Below are positions 46,028 to 57,391 of a stretch of DNA of 64,000 bases, one piece after another. The position numbers and the translations under genes are program-made. Source of the DNA: Siphonodentalium dalli (Eukaryota; Mollusca; Scaphopoda; Gadilida; Siphonodentaliidae); assembly GCA_032622095.1 (NCBI GenBank), contig CP136068.1, positions 132,501,989 to 132,565,988 on the forward strand, in the 5' to 3' direction. The notes under the pieces were generated by a model. That model searched no databases. It saw only the letters and a program-made list of their open reading frames with translations, and had not been told where the DNA came from. Within the stretch, counting starts at the first letter, position 1; each line of letters starts with the position of its first letter.

Positions 46028-49000
46028 GAAAACGTACATATGGTGATTTTATAGTGTCAAATAACACAAGGGCACAATTAAATGCCAAAAACGTACATAT
46101 GGTGATTTTATAGTGTTAAATAAGAGAGGGCACAATTAAATGACAAAAACGTACATATGGTGATTTTATAGTGTCAAATAAGACAGGGCACAATTAAATG
46201 CCAAAAACGTACATAAGTTGATTTTATAGTGCCAAATAAGAGAGGGCACAATTAAATGACAAAAACGTATATATGTTGATTTTATAGTGCCAAATAAGAG
46301 AGGGCACAATTAAATGACAAAAACGTACATAAGTTGATTTTATAGTGCCAAATAAGAGAGGGCACAATTAAATGACAAAACGTACAGAAATTGATTTTAT
46401 AGTGCCAAATAAGGCAGGGCACAATTAAATGACAAAAACGAACATATGGTGATTGTATAGTGTCAAATAAGAGAGGGCACAATTAATGACAAAAACGTAC
46501 ATATGGTGATTTTATAGCGTCAAATAACAGAGGGCACAATTAAATGCCAAAAACGTACAGAAGTTGATTTTATAGCGCCAAATAAGAGAGGGCACAATTA
46601 AATGACAAAAACGTATATATGTTGATTTTATAGTGCCAAATAAGAGAGGGCAAAATTAAATGACAAAACGTACATATGGTGATTTTATAGTGCCAAATAA
46701 GAGAGGGCACAATTAAATGACAAAAACGTACATAAGTTGATTTTATAGTGCCAAATAAGAGAGGGCACAATTAAATGACAAAAACGTACAGATGGTAATT
46801 TTATAGCGTCAAATAAGACAGGGGACAATTAAATGCCAAAAACGTACAGAAGTTGATTTTATAGTGCCAAATAAGAGAGGGCACAATTAAATGACAAAAA
46901 CGTACACATGGTAATTTATAGTGTCAAATAAGACAGGGCAAAATTAAATGCCAAAATCGTACATATGGTGATTTTATAGTGTCAAATAAGAGAGGGCACA
47001 ATTAAATGACAAAAACGTACATATGGTAAGTTTATAGTGTCAAATAAGAGAGGGCACAATTAAATGACAAAAACGTACAGATGTAATTTTATAGTGTCAA
47101 ATAAGACAGGGCAAAATTAAATGCCAAAAACGTACAGAAGTTGATTTTATAGTCCCAAATAAGAGAGGGCACAATTAAATGACAAAAACGTACATATGGT
47201 GATTTTATAGTGCCAATTAAGGCAGGGCACAATTAAATGACAAAAACGTACATATGGTGATTTTATAGTGTCAAATAAGAGAGGGCACAATTAAATGCCA
47301 AAAACGTACAGATGGTAATTTTATAGTGTCAAATAAGACAGGGCACAATTAAATGCCAAAAACGTACATATGGTGATTTTATAGTGTCAAATAAGACAGG
47401 GCACAATTAAATGCCAAAAACGTACATATGGTGATTTTATAGCGTCAAATAAGACAGGGCACAATTAAATGACAAAAACGTACATATGGTGATTTTATAG
47501 TGCCAAATAAAGCAGGGCACAATTAAATGACAAAAACGTATATATGTTGATTTTATAGTGCCAAATAAGAGAGGGCACAATTAAATGACAAAAACGTACA
47601 TATGGTGATTTTATAGTGCCAAATAAGAGAGGGCACAATTAGATGCCAAAAACGTACAGAAGTTGATTTTATAGTGCCAAATAAGAGAGGGCACAATTAA
47701 ATGACAAAAACGTATATATGTTGATTTTATAGTGCCAAATAAGAGAGGGCACAATTAAATGACAAAAACGTACATATGGTGATTTTATAGTGCCAAATAA
47801 GAGAGGGCACAATTAAATGACAAAAACGTACATAAGTTGATTTTATAGTGCCAAATAAGAGAGGGCACAATTAAATGACAAAAACGTACAGAAGTTGATT
47901 TTATAGTGCCAAATAAGGCAGGGCACAATTAAATGACAAAAACGAACATATGGTGATTGTATAGTGTCAAATAAGAGAGGCCACAATTAAATGACAAAAA
48001 CGTACAGATGGTAATTTTATAGCGTCAAATAAGACAGGTCACAATTAAATGACAAAAACGTACATATGGTGATTTTATAGTGCCAAATAAGGCAGGGCAC
48101 AATTAAATGACAAAATCGTACATATGGTAATTTTATAGTGTCAAATAAGAGAGGGCACAATTAAATGACAAAAACGTACAGATGGTAATTTTATAGTGTC
48201 AAATAAGACAGGGCACAATTAAATGACAAAAACGTACATATGGTGATTTAATAGTGTCAAATAAGACAAGGCAAAATTAAATGTCAAAAACGTACATATG
48301 GTGATTTTATAGCGTCAAATAAGACAGGGCACAATTAAATGCCAAAAACGTACAGAAGTTGATTTTATAGTGCCAAATAAGAGAGGGCACAATTAAATGA
48401 CAGAAACGTACATATGGTGATTTTATAGTGCCAAATAAGGCAGGGCACAATTAAATGACAAAATCGTACATATGGTGATTTAATAGTGTCAAATAAGACA
48501 GGGCAAAATTAAATGTCAAAAACGTACATATTGTGATTTTATAGCGTCAAATAAGACAGGGCACAATTAAATGCCAAAAACGTACAGAAGTTGATTTTAT
48601 AGTGCCAAATAAGAGAGGGCACAATTAAATGACAAAAACGTACATATGGTGATTTTATAGTGCCAAATAAGAGAGGGCACAATTAAATGCCAAAAACGTA
48701 CAGAAGTTGATTTTATAGTGCCAAATAAGAGAGGGCACAATTAAATGACAAAAACGTACATATGGTGATTTTATAGTGTCAAATAAGAGAGGGCACAATT
48801 AAATGCCAAAAACGTACAGATGGTAATTTTATAGTGTCAAATAAGACAGGGCACAATTAAATGACAAAAACGTACATATGGTGATTTAATAGTGTCAAAT
48901 AAGACAGGGCACAATTAAATGACAAAAACGTACATATGGTAATTTTATAGTGTCAAATAAGACAGGGCACAATTAAATGACAAAAACGTACATATGGTGA

Positions 49001-49445
49001 TTTTATAGTGTCAAATAAGACAGGGCAAAATTAAATGTCAAAAACGTACATATGGTGATTTTATAGCGTCAAATAAGACAGGGCACAATTAAATGCCAAA
49101 AACGTACAGAAGTTGATTTTATAGTGCCAAATAAGAGAGGGCACAATTAAATGACAAAAACGTACATATGGTGATTTTATAGTGCCAAATAAGGCAGGGC
49201 ACAATTAAATGACAAAAACGTACATATGGTGATTTTATAGTGTCAAATAAGAGAGGGCACAATTAAATGCCAAAAACGTACACATGGTAATTTTATAGTG
49301 TCAAATAAGACAGGGCAAAATTAAATGCCAAAATCGTACATATGGTGATTTTATAGTGTCAAATAAGAGAGGGCACAATTAAATGACAAAAACGTACATA
49401 TTGTGATTTTATAGTGTCAAATCAGACAGGGCACAATTAAAGGCC
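46028..49445 (+). repeat. Satellite array, 58-bp unit, about 59 copies
   Basis: A typical unit is ACGTACATATGGTGATTTTA then TAGTGTCAAATAAGACAGGG then CACAATTAAATGCCAAAA. Length over the array is about 3.4 kb. Variation is concentrated at a few places: TATGGTGA, GAAGTTGA, GATGGTAA or TAAGTTGA after CGTACA; TGTC, TGCC or CGTC after ATAG; and GACAGG, GAGAGG or GGCAGG. Variants come in recurring order (for example the CGTC/GACAGG unit followed by the GAAGTTGA/TGCC/GAGAGG unit), which suggests duplicated multi-unit blocks. A few units have 1-2-bp deletions. Open frames are translations of the repeat. Confidence 0.95.
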
Positions 49446-50734
49446 ATCAATGCGTTCGCCATGTCAATAGAAATAGGAACTTGAACTTGCGAAAATGATA
49501 TCGTGTTATCAGGTATTATAAGTATTTATCTACCATTTCCTATGAAATTCCCTGATAAAATTGGCGATTACTAATTGAGTAATTATTATATAATTATATA
49601 AAACACGCAAGTGTAATATATATTGTCTATTGAAATCAATTTCAGTTAGACATATGCATGCGCGTGGAATGCAGTTTGGGAGAATTTAGCAAAAATAGCT
49701 AATCGTGTGACACAGATACACTTGCAGGTTGGGAGAATTTACTCAAGAAAGATATACGTCGCACACAAATCCAACGATTTTGGCTTACAATTCAAGTTGT
49801 GTTGTGGATTCTGTCAGACGAATGGTAGATTAACGGGTTATACACACATTGTGTTTGTACCGATTCGTGAATCGCTTCTCGGTTCATTTTCGTGGTCGTT
49901 CAGCGACTCAGCTACTACTCTCCGAGTCGCTATATGATCACGAAAATGAGCCTCGTCGGGATACATGAAACGGTACAAACACATTGTGAATACTCATTTT
50001 TTGCGATATTTGCCAGATCATTTATGCTACATGTAATGTTTTCGTTTTATTTCATACACAGAAAACAATATAAAGATACTTGAGTGCCGCTATTGATGTT
50101 GCAAGTACATGTACGCATCTCAACTGATCACGAACAACGTTGTTTGTATTTCGAGCTATTGTTCATGAAAACCTAAACATTACTGACTGTTCCAGTGTAT
50201 GTTTACAAACAATTATCTCAACATGTCAACTTTCGTAACTGGATGATTGTGATAATGAAAATTTAAATTATTCTGTTAATTCCTTTTATTTTTTATATAT
50301 ATATATTTTTTGTAATAACAGATTAACAAAATTTTCAAAGATATTCAACTGAACCCGAACACCTTATACTTAATACAAACTCACCTAATCCGTGTTTCGT
50401 CTGATCCTCAGATTCCATCAGAACACATATATAGGAAGTTGTAACACTAGCATGTGCGTATCCTCACAGATGACAGCCTGGGACTAAAAGACTATCACAG
50501 TAAAGTCACCCGCCTAAATAGAAATGAAAGCCATCATCAATACCGAGTCAACTGAATTGATGGTGTCCCAGGTGTACAAGGGCCGAGGTCGGACACGATA
50601 ATGGGCTATAACCTGGAGCAAGCGAGCACGATGTTCTTACTGTGAATTACACACGCGACTCATCCGAGACTGGGTCGGTCTAGTTTCCAAGATCGTAAAT
50701 CCACGGGACGATACCTCTGAGTTTAACATATTGG
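49446..50734. other. Non-genic stretch with one foldback
   Basis: An inverted repeat of about 65-bp arms spans 49846-49990: ACATTGTGTTTGTACCG and TCATTTTCGTGGTC on the left pair with GATCACGAAAATGA and CGGTACAAACACATTGTG on the right. No gene is supported. Confidence 0.5.
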
Positions 50735-51134
50735 TTAACCCTTTACCCAACAGAAGGGCCCTGTGCCAATGCATTCTCTTATATATACGAGTCGACCATA
50801 GGTCGCCTCGCATATATAAGAGAATGCATTGGCTTAACACATTAAAAATTATAAAATTGTTAAAGAATGTAAGAAAAAATGGTAAAAAGTGTTAAAAACA
50901 GATTTGTTTTAGGCCAATGCATTCTCTTATATATGCGAGGCGACCTATGGTCGACTCGCATATATAAGAGAATGCATTGGCACAGGGCATAACTGTAACT
51001 ATCACAATGTGGTCAAGGAGCCGATTCCAATGATATCCATATTTGTATGGTTCTATTGAGACAGACTGAAGATATTTTAGGCTGTTGAAGCTTTATTTGG
51101 CCGGTTTTGGCCGGTTTGTTGGGTAAAGGGTTAA
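50735..51134. mobile_element. TTAA-flanked MITE carrying two long hairpins, copy 2 (inverted)
   Basis: Reverse-complement copy of 25246-25697, flanked by TTAA at 50735-50738 and 51131-51134, with ends CCCTTTACCCAACA / TGTTGGGTAAAGGG. Hairpins lie at about 50767-50834 and 50921-50988. It has a deletion next to its left end relative to copy 1. Confidence 0.85.
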
Positions 51135-51400
51135 TGACGAGATACGCGGGTTGTGTATACGGCGGGCACATATACAGTATCTATATAGTGTTCGATAACC
51201 AACACATTCGACACCAGAGGGATTGAATGATTTAATACTCAATAGCACAAGAAAGTACACAATTAGAGTGTTGACATGAACATATACATAATGGAATATA
51301 TTTACATATGTGGTGCAATGGCGGTTAAGTTAGTGTACTGCGGTGCAGAAGCTGGTCCACTATCTCAAAATCGTTTGTCTAAGTAAACTATCACTGTCGC
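51135..51400. other. Non-genic spacer
   Basis: No supported feature. Confidence 0.3.
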
Positions 51401-51405
51401 CGTCG

Positions 51406-51660
51406 TCCTTTTCGTCGTTATCGTCGTCATCATCATCATCACCACCATCGTCGTCACCTTCAACTTCGTCACCATCATCAGCATCATGAATCATCAGTAG
51501 CATCGTCAACATCATCGACATCATGTTAGGTCGTTGTCATAGTCGTCGTCGTCGTCATCATCATCGTCACGATTACGCTGGCCGGTATCATATCGTCATT
51601 ATCATTGTCTTCGTCGTCTAATCATCATCATCATCATCATCATCGTCGTCGTCACTTCGT
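51406..51660 (+). repeat. Imperfect trinucleotide repeat (CAT/CGT/CGC)n
   Basis: Runs of TCATCATCATCATCATCA and TCGTCGTCGTC alternate over about 250 bp with interruptions. No flanking coding context supports an amino-acid repeat. Confidence 0.85.
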
Positions 51661-51957
51661 TTACCCTTAGAATTGCTTAGTTTCTGAGTTATATTGGGAA
51701 ACTCTCTTATCCCCAGCTTAATGAAAATCGCTAAGTTTTTAAATATTTGATCATTATTGTAATTCAAAAGATCGCAAAGATTAGCTTACGTCGCAGGGCT
51801 AGGTGAGTAATATTTCATCGGTATATACTTACGTCTAATTGAATTCAACTTCAGACCTTCTATCATAAAATGAAGTTCATCCCCTACTCGTAAGTTGCAT
51901 AATCGGTGGTTTCTCGTTCGAACTCTCGCTGTATATCCCATTACATTTGGGTTACAA

Positions 51958-52423
51958 TATGTGACCCGCCATATCAAATCCAGTCGTAAGTCGGGATTTT
52001 GTTTACCCTGTGCCAATGCATTCTCGTATATATGCGAGTCGACCATAGGTCGCCTCGCATATATAAGAGAATGCATTGGCCTAACAATTTTTTATCATTT
52101 TAATAATTTGTTCTTGTATTCTTTAACAATTTTATAATTTCACCCATACAGAGCCCCAGACAAACATGAGCAGACGACACTCTTCTATATGCTTCTATAT
52201 ATGTGTGGGGCTCCCTGCAGGGTAATGGATGTTTTTTTTTATTTTATGTCCTAAAATTGTAAGAAACATTTATTTTAAAAAAATGATAAAAAATTGTTAG
52301 GCCAATGCATTCTCGTATATATGCGAGGCGACCTATGGTCGACTCGCATATATAAGAGAATGCATTGGCACAGGGTAAAAATAATCCCGACTTACGACTG
52401 GATTTGATATGGCGGGTCACATA
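51958..52423. mobile_element. TA-flanked MITE carrying two long hairpins, copy 1, nested in a LINE
   Basis: Termini TGTGACCCGCCATATCAAAT and its mirror, flanked by TA (51958-51959, 52422-52423); 462 bp. Inside are the same two inverted 66-bp hairpins as in the TTAA elements, here separated by a passage with GAGCCCCAGACA and its partner TGTGGGGCTC. Taking out the element and one TA rejoins the LINE reading frame at this point without a stop, which supports the boundaries and the TA target duplication. Confidence 0.88.
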
Positions 52424-52746
52424 TTGTAAGGTATTTTTCTGTTCGAAAGAATTCTTTATACTGCCATAAAACACACCCCTATCTGACTTGCCGACTTCGC
52501 TTCCCCATTGTTCGATATAACTGACTCTACTCGTTTCTTGAAACATGTTAATTCTGACTTTCGGTGTCTGTGTCGTCCAAAGTTCTTTCCATCCTACACT
52601 AGACAATATATATCTAATCGCGCTTATCCAGCTAATTTTGTTACCCAATTATTCATTTTCATCGAACTCCTTTAGTAATAAATCAAATTTATGTGCTAAT
52701 TTCGAACATTGACCGGTTACCAATCGCGACCAATGCGCGATCACGA

Positions 52747-53248
52747 TTAAAGGTACGGTTGGCCTTGGTGGTGGGTATCCTGTGAAAATATTTCCACCCG
52801 TCAAAATCCGCCACAAACAGAAAGAACATCAAAATGTAGACAGACTTTGTCCGTATACAAATAAGAAATATCACATAAACAGTATGTTATTGTCATATGT
52901 TTGACCATTGCTATGTAAACAAAAGCATAAAAAGTTACTTTTCTGGTGTTTGTTTATATTATGATGGTAAACATAAAGAGCGTTCTTTGTTGGTGAATTC
53001 CTGATATGGGACTAATAAAGAGCGTTTATGCCATATGTGTGTGATTAGCCAGTAGCATTGTGCTGTCTTCTGTAACACAATCAGGCTCTTGCTTAGGTAA
53101 AAGATAGTAGATCTTTATGATAACATGGTGTTTACGCGATGGTCATGGTATCTATGAACGAAACTGTATGCGTTTTAATATTTTTCTGTTTACGGTGTTT
53201 GGAACAAATATGAATATTTTCGACAATTAAGGCCAACCGTGCCTTTAA
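52747..53248 (+). mobile_element. TTAA-flanked MITE (AGGTACGG family), copy 2, nested in a LINE
   Basis: Starts AGGTACGGTTGGCCTT after TTAA (52747-52750) and ends AAGGCCAACCGTGCCT before TTAA (53245-53248); 494 bp with about 16-bp inverted ends. It keeps a right-end portion lost from copy 1 at 20558-21006. Two ATAAAGAGCGT motifs lie inside (52973 and 53015). It interrupts the LINE remnant on the minus strand. Confidence 0.85.
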
Positions 53249-53805
53249 TCGTATGTGTAGGAAATCTTCCAGTCTCACCATAAACCATGTATTGTGGTGT
53301 ACTCGATTTCATACCTAAATTATATTTAATACATTTCTGTTGAATGGTGTCAAAACATTGATAATTGTCAAAACCACCACACCTCACTGGCATAGAGCAA
53401 AAGTGGCTCTATCATACAATCAATAAAGCTTATATAGATAAGATCTGCGGACCATTTTTACCGCTTTGTTCAGTAGTCCATAAACAGTTTTATTCCCAAC
53501 TGTACTAATTCGCTTAATTGATCTGCAAAATTGTTAGAAAAATTAATTCCAAGGTATCATATCGAATCGACCACTTCCAATTTCTCACCATTGCATGAGT
53601 TTGAAATTAAAATTCATCATTCGATTTCTGATCACAAAATACCATAATTTTAGTGTTATCGACATTTATACAAAGCCTCCATGCATCAGTGTAATCACCA
53701 ATGCTCTCTGTATCCCTTTCTGCGAACAAGACAGTATCATCGGCGTACAAAATACACAATATATTCATCCAATTTACCGAAGAATAATTAGTATTAGGAT
53801 GTTCA

Positions 53806-54072
53806 CAATCAAGTGTCTTGGTCTATTCAGCTGTCGCGGAGCGAACCGTTGTGTGCCGAGAATAACAGAACAAGATATATTACATATTACTTTGAGAGAG
53901 GCAAATGATGTGGCGAATTTAATTAATAATTCCAGAAATGACAACGGAACATTACATAACATTATAGCACACATCTACGGACTCCCAGCTACTCCAAGGC
54001 CGCCTTCACATGCACGCTCCCACATCTGCCTGGTATATTTTGCTGGTATTCGTCATATAAAACCACACGGTA
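53806..54072. other. Non-genic spacer
   Basis: A plus-strand frame (53595-54080) runs through here, but its first half is antisense to the LINE remnant and no domain is recognised. Confidence 0.35.
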
Positions 54073-54243
54073 TACAGTAACGCCCTAAGTAATCGACCCT
54101 TTAACCACGGCAGAATTATGGGTAACTTTTCTCCCGGAGAGCTTTCCGATGAATGGCAACAAGCCATATTTCCGACTAAATCCTGAAAAGTTACCCATAA
54201 TTCTGCTGTGGTTAAAGGGTCGATTACGTAGGGCGTTACTGTA
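54073..54243. mobile_element. Foldback MITE (CAGTAATGCCC family), copy 3
   Basis: Ends TACAGTAACGCCCTA and TAGGGCGTTACTGTA. The left arm has lost the segment corresponding to CAGGATTTAGTCGGAAATAT, kept in the right arm as ATATTTCCGACTAAATCCTG. Otherwise it pairs almost perfectly. Confidence 0.8.
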
Positions 54244-54246
54244 CAT

Positions 54247-54460
54247 ACAGAGAACGACACGAGTGTGTTAGGGGGTTTACGCAGCCTCCAGTTACATCCT
54301 TCCGCGATGGCACAAGTGCCTTATCATCCAACTCATGAACACCGGATCGTTCTGTGTCACCCGTCCTAGAATCCGTGCATTACAACATACAGGTCAAGGT
54401 TTATTTAGGCACATACACGGGCCTTGTTTTGTCATGTGCGATGATGCTTTTATTTTTGAG
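54247..54460 (+). repeat. Repeat shared with 20029-20260
   Basis: Same blocks in the same order: ACGACACGAGTG, GATGGCACAAGTGCC, CACCCGTCCTAGAAT, TTAGGCACATACA and CTTGTTTTGTCATGTG. See 20029-20260. Confidence 0.55.
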
Positions 54461-54584
54461 TTCCGGGTTCATGATTGAGGCGAACGTCATTTAATGTCAG
54501 CGAGATGCGCACGGAAGTTAAAAGATGGAACAGCAATAACACTGTACTTCTAGTGACAAGCGTGTAATAAAATAATATGAACAA

Positions 54585-55085
54585 TAGGTCGATAAATACT
54601 TGAGCTGCCTTTCCATAGCATGACGGTCAGATATCTACCTTCAAACATTGAAGTTATAGACGGAAATGGTCCATTCGATCTTCCAAACTGTGTCTTCGTA
54701 GTTTGGAGGGACGGATACGACAGGTCGATAAATACAGGAAAAATACAACTTTGAAAACGATTGTTTGGGTTCAAATAAACAAAAAACAAAACAAACAAAC
54801 AAACATCCATTTGCACGATATATGGAACAGAAAAGATCGTTCCGTGTTAGTCTAAGTCTGATATGGTAACAATAATGAACATCCGTCTGACTTCTGGCGA
54901 AAAACTGAAACCGGCTGAAAAATGGCTATGACTTTGGTATCATCAAAATTATAAATATTTCGTGTATTTATCGACCTATCGTATCCGTCCCTCCACATCA
55001 CGCAGACAAAATTTGAAGATTCTAATGAGCCATGTCCGTTTAAAACTTCAATTTTTGAAAGTCGACATCTGACCGTCATACAAAA
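54585..55085. repeat. Inverted repeat with about 130-bp arms
   Basis: The left arm has ATGACGGTCAGAT near 54620 and GGAGGGACGGATACGA near 54706 followed by AGGTCGATAAATACA. The right arm is the inverse between about 54950 and 55080. Differences between the arms fall at all codon positions, most changing the would-be amino acid, so this is an ageing non-coding repeat rather than paired genes. Confidence 0.6.
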
Positions 55086-55129
55086 TCCACCAATTGTAAT
55101 GGGATCACTGTCACGAACTAATTATTTTA

Positions 55130-55240
55130 TACTATAATAACAGTGTGGTTCTATGGTATCAAATCGGACCGTTTGTCTTTAACGCTCATCGTTAAAGATA
55201 TCCAGTCAGATTTGATACCGTAAAACCACCATATGTGCGG
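55130..55240. repeat. Short hairpin
   Basis: GTGTGGTTCTATGGTATCAAAT pairs inversely, with small mismatches, with ATTTGATACCGTAAAACCACC; the loop region holds TCTTTAACG and CGTTAAAGA, which also pair. Confidence 0.55.
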
Positions 55241-55640
55241 TTGTCTTAATAGCGTGTGTTTAATTTCATACTTGAAGCTAATGATTCAACTTGACCGCTT
55301 GTAGACGATTACGTAGTCATACATTCAAATTGACTAATCCACACATGTATGAACCGGCCATCGCGGATATACAAATGTAATGGAGCTTTCAAGTCCGTAA
55401 TAAAGTATCCATTGTATAAGTCCGTATAACAATATTACAGTGTAAATACACGTACTGACACACTCAATGCTCTACAACATACATGTTTTGCGACTAAGTG
55501 TTCGTTCACACACTGGCAAGTCCGATTGTCAATTGTTCAGGCAGTTCTTCGCGGAGGGATGTTGCGCAGTGCGAAGACGTGAACGACAAACTATACTATA
55601 CATGTACTACACTCCTCACTGTTTATACTACTTGCATATA
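55241..55640. other. Non-genic stretch
   Basis: No supported feature. Confidence 0.3.
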
Positions 55641-55642
55641 TA

Positions 55643-56240
55643 CGCGGTTATATTTATATTATATTTATATTATATTTATATTATATTTATATTATATTTA
55701 TATCATATTTTATTATATTCGTATTGTATTTATATTATATGCGTATTATATTTATATTATATTTATGTTATATTTATAGTATATGTATATTACATTTGTA
55801 TTATATTTATATTAGGTGCATTTAATATTTATATTATATGAATATTATATTAATAATTATATGCGTATTGTATTTATATTATATGCGTATTCTATTTATG
55901 TTATATGTATATTATATTTATATTGTATTTATATTATAATTATACTATATTTATATTATATTTATATTATATTGATATTTATATTGTGTGCGTGTTATAT
56001 TTATATTATATGTATATTATATTTATATAAAATGTGTATTGTATTTATATTGTATGTGTATTATGTTTATATTATATCTATATTATATTTATATTGTATG
56101 CGTATTGTATTTATATTATATGCGTATTATGTTTATGTTATATGCATATTATATTTATATTATATTCGTATTGTATTTATATTATATACGTATTATATTT
56201 ATAATATATGCATATTCTATTTTTATTATATTTATATAAT
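55643..56240 (+). repeat. AT minisatellite, about 11-bp period
   Basis: The purest part repeats TATATTATATT in tandem (about 55650-55710). Further on the unit gains variants such as ATGCGTATTGTATTTATATT and the period becomes irregular. Because the unit is rich in TAT and TTA and short of stop codons on this strand, frames of over 120 codons appear; they are repeat translations with no sign of a protein. Confidence 0.85.
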
Positions 56241-56930
56241 AATTTTATCAAAAGAATCAATCGTGCAATAACATAATTACTGTTGTCAATTTAAAGTTCC
56301 AAGGTATCGCCGCCCCAAATATGCCATAAAACAATCGAATATATAATTGTGCCATTCCGAAATTTATAAAACGAAAGTGTGCAATAAATAGCTAGCTATA
56401 TATACAGACTTTCACGATACATGCATATGTTCCTGGCAATTTTAACAGCTGTGTGAACAAACCCTGAGTGAAGCATGACGACCTACCTGATAACGGGGAC
56501 GGGTTCTATCCGATACGAGTCAGCGCAATGAATGACTTGTGCGGGACACATTCCCTGCTTCTCAGATAATACACACATGTCACGTGATCGTCGGTATCCA
56601 AGCGCTGCTGTGTTAATTACAATAATCAAAATCAATTGATCATAGGTTCATCCTCGGAGCTTTAAATTCGGAACGATAAAGTGCGATTTTCCCTGACAAT
56701 ACAGTGCGCAAAGAGTGTACGATAAGCAAAACACTAAACTCAGGATGGACTATAAGCCCACAGTGGATACTGGTCACTGCGGATCACCAGGAACCACATG
56801 TGGTGATTGTTTTCGCTGTAATCAAAGGTGAACTTGTGTGGATCGACAGATATCTTGAAGACTGACGAGGGCCGCCAAGTTTTGGAATCACAGCGAACTA
56901 CTGAGAATCACCGCAAAACACCGACAACTA
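56241..56930. other. Non-genic stretch
   Basis: No supported gene. ATCACAG(C)GAAC / GAATCACCG-type short repeats occur near 56780-56915. Confidence 0.35.
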
Positions 56931-57391
56931 TATGTGACCCGCCATATCAAATCCAGTCGGAAGTCGGGATTTGTTTACCCTGTGCCAATGCATTCTCTTA
57001 TATATGCGAGTCGACCATAGGTCGCCTCGCATATATAAGATAATGCATTGGCCTAACAATTTTTTACAATTTTAATAATTTTTTCTTGTATTCTTTAACA
57101 ATTTTATAATTTCACCCATACAGAGCCCCAGACAAACATGAGCAGACGACATTCTTCTATACGCTTCTATATGTGTGGGGCTCCCTGCAGGGTAATGGAT
57201 GTTTTTTTATTTTATGTCCTAAAAATTGTCAGAAACATTTATTTAAAAAAAATGATAAAAAATTGTTAGGCCAATGCATTCTCTTATATATGCGAGGCGA
57301 CCTATGGTCGACTCGCATATATAAGAGAATGCATTGGCACAGGGTAAAAAAATCCCGACTTCCGACTGGATTTGATATGGCGGGTCACATA
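56931..57391. mobile_element. TA-flanked MITE carrying two long hairpins, copy 2
   Basis: Same termini (TGTGACCCGCCATATC…) and interior as 51960-52421, flanked by TA (56931-56932 and 57390-57391); 457 bp. Hairpins at about 56985-57052 and 57272-57345. Near-identity to copy 1 indicates recent spread. Confidence 0.88.

Larger units (their letters stand above)
51715..53805 (-). pseudogene. Decayed LINE reverse transcriptase and C-terminus, interrupted by two MITEs
   Basis: Reading the minus strand from about 53805: LYADDTVLFAERD (polymerase motif C with both Asp), then KIMVF, a stretch with several stops and shifts, then ALYASEVW-like text decayed to VRCGGF, followed by NYQCFDTIQQKCIKYNLGMK and STPQYMVYGETGRFPTHTI. 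A TTAA MITE (52751-53244) interrupts here. The protein resumes with IAHWSRLV and KISWISAIRYILSSVGW. A TA MITE (51960-52421) interrupts again. The end is RVRTRNHRLCNLRVGDELHF. This is the normal order of a LINE C-terminal half. The family differs from the copies at 30.7, 42.1 and 58.4 kb. Upstream polymerase motifs are absent, so the copy is 5'-truncated. Confidence 0.75.

Noticed and set aside
46282-46770. Repeated minus-strand frames in the satellite
   Set aside because: They translate the 58-bp satellite unit; the unit length is not a multiple of three and frames break with every indel.
53595-54080. 161-codon plus-strand frame
   Set aside because: Its first part is antisense to the LINE reverse-transcriptase relic and the rest has no recognisable feature.
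54620-55079. Two converging short ORFs with similar N-termini (MTVR…WRDGYDRSINT)
   Set aside because: Differences between the arms are mostly amino-acid-changing and spread over all codon positions, as expected for a neutral inverted repeat rather than paired genes.
55467-56271. Long plus-strand frames rich in Tyr and Ile
   Set aside because: They are translations of an 11-bp AT minisatellite and have no domain or balanced composition.
28396-57345. CRISPR array among the repeated hairpins
   Set aside because: The repeats are dispersed MITE stems or tandem satellites without regular unique spacers, in a eukaryotic genome.
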